From contig NC_079223.1 of the NCBI RefSeq assembly GCF_029633865.1, positions 3,973,521 to 4,037,520 on the forward strand: a stretch of 64,000 bases of DNA. Direction: 5' to 3'. The translations under genes were made by a program, and so were the position numbers. Under the pieces are notes generated by a model. That model did not search any database and was not told the origin of the DNA. It saw only the letters and a list, made by a program, of their open reading frames with translations. This DNA is from Lampris incognitus (Eukaryota; Chordata; Actinopteri; Lampriformes; Lampridae). How positions within the stretch are numbered: the stretch's first letter is position 1; every line of letters begins with the position of its first letter. Below, in pieces: positions 63,745-64,000 of this stretch.

Positions 63745-63906
63745 TGTAACGACCATGGATAAATAGACTCGCTAGCCCTTTCGCTAGCCCATGGCTAACG
63801 GGTCGGACCCTTGAGTTGACTGGTTAACGTAGTCGTCCATGTTGCGGAAGACCCGGGTTTGCGTCCCGGCTGTAGCAGTTCCCGGCTTCCCCCCGAATTC
63901 ACTACA
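63745..63906 (+). mobile_element. Short LTR (162 bp) carrying a tRNA-like Pol III promoter, copy 2
   Basis: Starts TGTAACGACCATGG, ends CCGAATTCACTACA (TG...CA). It aligns with 26247-26400 over its length. A-box-like GAGTTGACTGG (63813-63823) and B-box-like GGTTTGCGTCC (63856-63866), with CCGGG/CCCGG able to close a T-arm-like stem. Downstream sequence (CATCGGAAGCATGTGCC) is also shared with copy 1 (CATCGGAAGCGCGTGCG), so this is the 5' LTR of an element that runs past the window. Confidence 0.7.
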
Positions 63907-63907
63907 T

Positions 63908-63924
63908 TGGTGTCAGAAGTGGGA
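63908..63924 (+). promoter_or_regulatory. Primer-binding site, complementary to tRNA-Leu
   Basis: TGGTGTCAGAAGTGGGA is the exact complement of the last 17 bases (with CCA) of vertebrate tRNA-Leu (CAA) as I know it. It lies one base after the LTR end, the normal position for a reverse-transcription primer. Confidence 0.8.
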
Positions 63925-64000
63925 TGGTGAGACCATGAGGCCATCGGAAGCATGTGCCCCCAGAGGTGTGAGGGAGATGGTATGCTGAAGCATGGGGGAC

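Overview
The window is vertebrate nuclear DNA, almost certainly from a teleost fish. It carries vertebrate intron-exon genes, several fish-type SINEs (two tRNA-headed families and a 5S-rRNA-headed one), Tc1/mariner and hAT transposons, a Penelope-like element, non-LTR retrotransposons and many long simple and minisatellite arrays. Most long open frames are repeat artefacts or transposases. I do not name a species.

Two host genes can be supported. The first is a complete eight-exon gene on the + strand (10942-19728). Its phase-consistent exons join to exactly 1128 coding bases (375 residues plus stop), and it is gfral, the GDNF-receptor-alpha-like receptor that binds GDF15 in mammals. The second is the 3' end of hmgcll1 on the - strand: the penultimate exon at 46346-46471 and the terminal exon at 41390-41494. 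The tail-to-tail gfral/hmgcll1 pair matches the order and orientation on human 6p12.1, so this is a conserved syntenic block. No further hmgcll1 exon was recognised between 46472 and 64000.

Layout. 1-9.2 kb is repeats: a decayed Tc1 copy, a 5.8-kb minisatellite of about 15-16-bp units with higher-order structure, a SINE, a 5S-rRNA SINE and a TGAGT/TGAGC array. 10.9-19.7 kb is gfral; its largest intron (13450-18923) holds a fold-back MITE and a large inverted-repeat element that contains a further MITE and an L1-type LINE with a target-site duplication. 19.8-29.6 kb is mixed repeats with a short LTR carrying a tRNA-like Pol III promoter. 29.6-37.1 kb is a nested stack: a Penelope-like element (next to a Tc1 head) was entered by a short hAT element, which was entered by a 2.4-kb hAT with a nearly intact transposase; a palindromic Tc1 sits in the Penelope tail. 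37-46 kb holds SINEs, LINE fragments and another Tc1 inside the last hmgcll1 intron. 47.0-50.9 kb holds a 63-bp and a 31-bp minisatellite. 51-57.4 kb is low in repeats and may hold conserved non-coding DNA. 57.7-64 kb is repeats again, ending with a second clear copy of the tRNA-like LTR and its tRNA-Leu primer-binding site.

The least ordinary signals are (i) the family of roughly 150-bp LTR-like repeats with a tRNA-like A box/B box inside the repeat and a primer-binding site after it, (ii) the repeated occurrence of palindromic (head-to-head) transposon copies, and (iii) a hammerhead-ribozyme motif at the Penelope 3' end.
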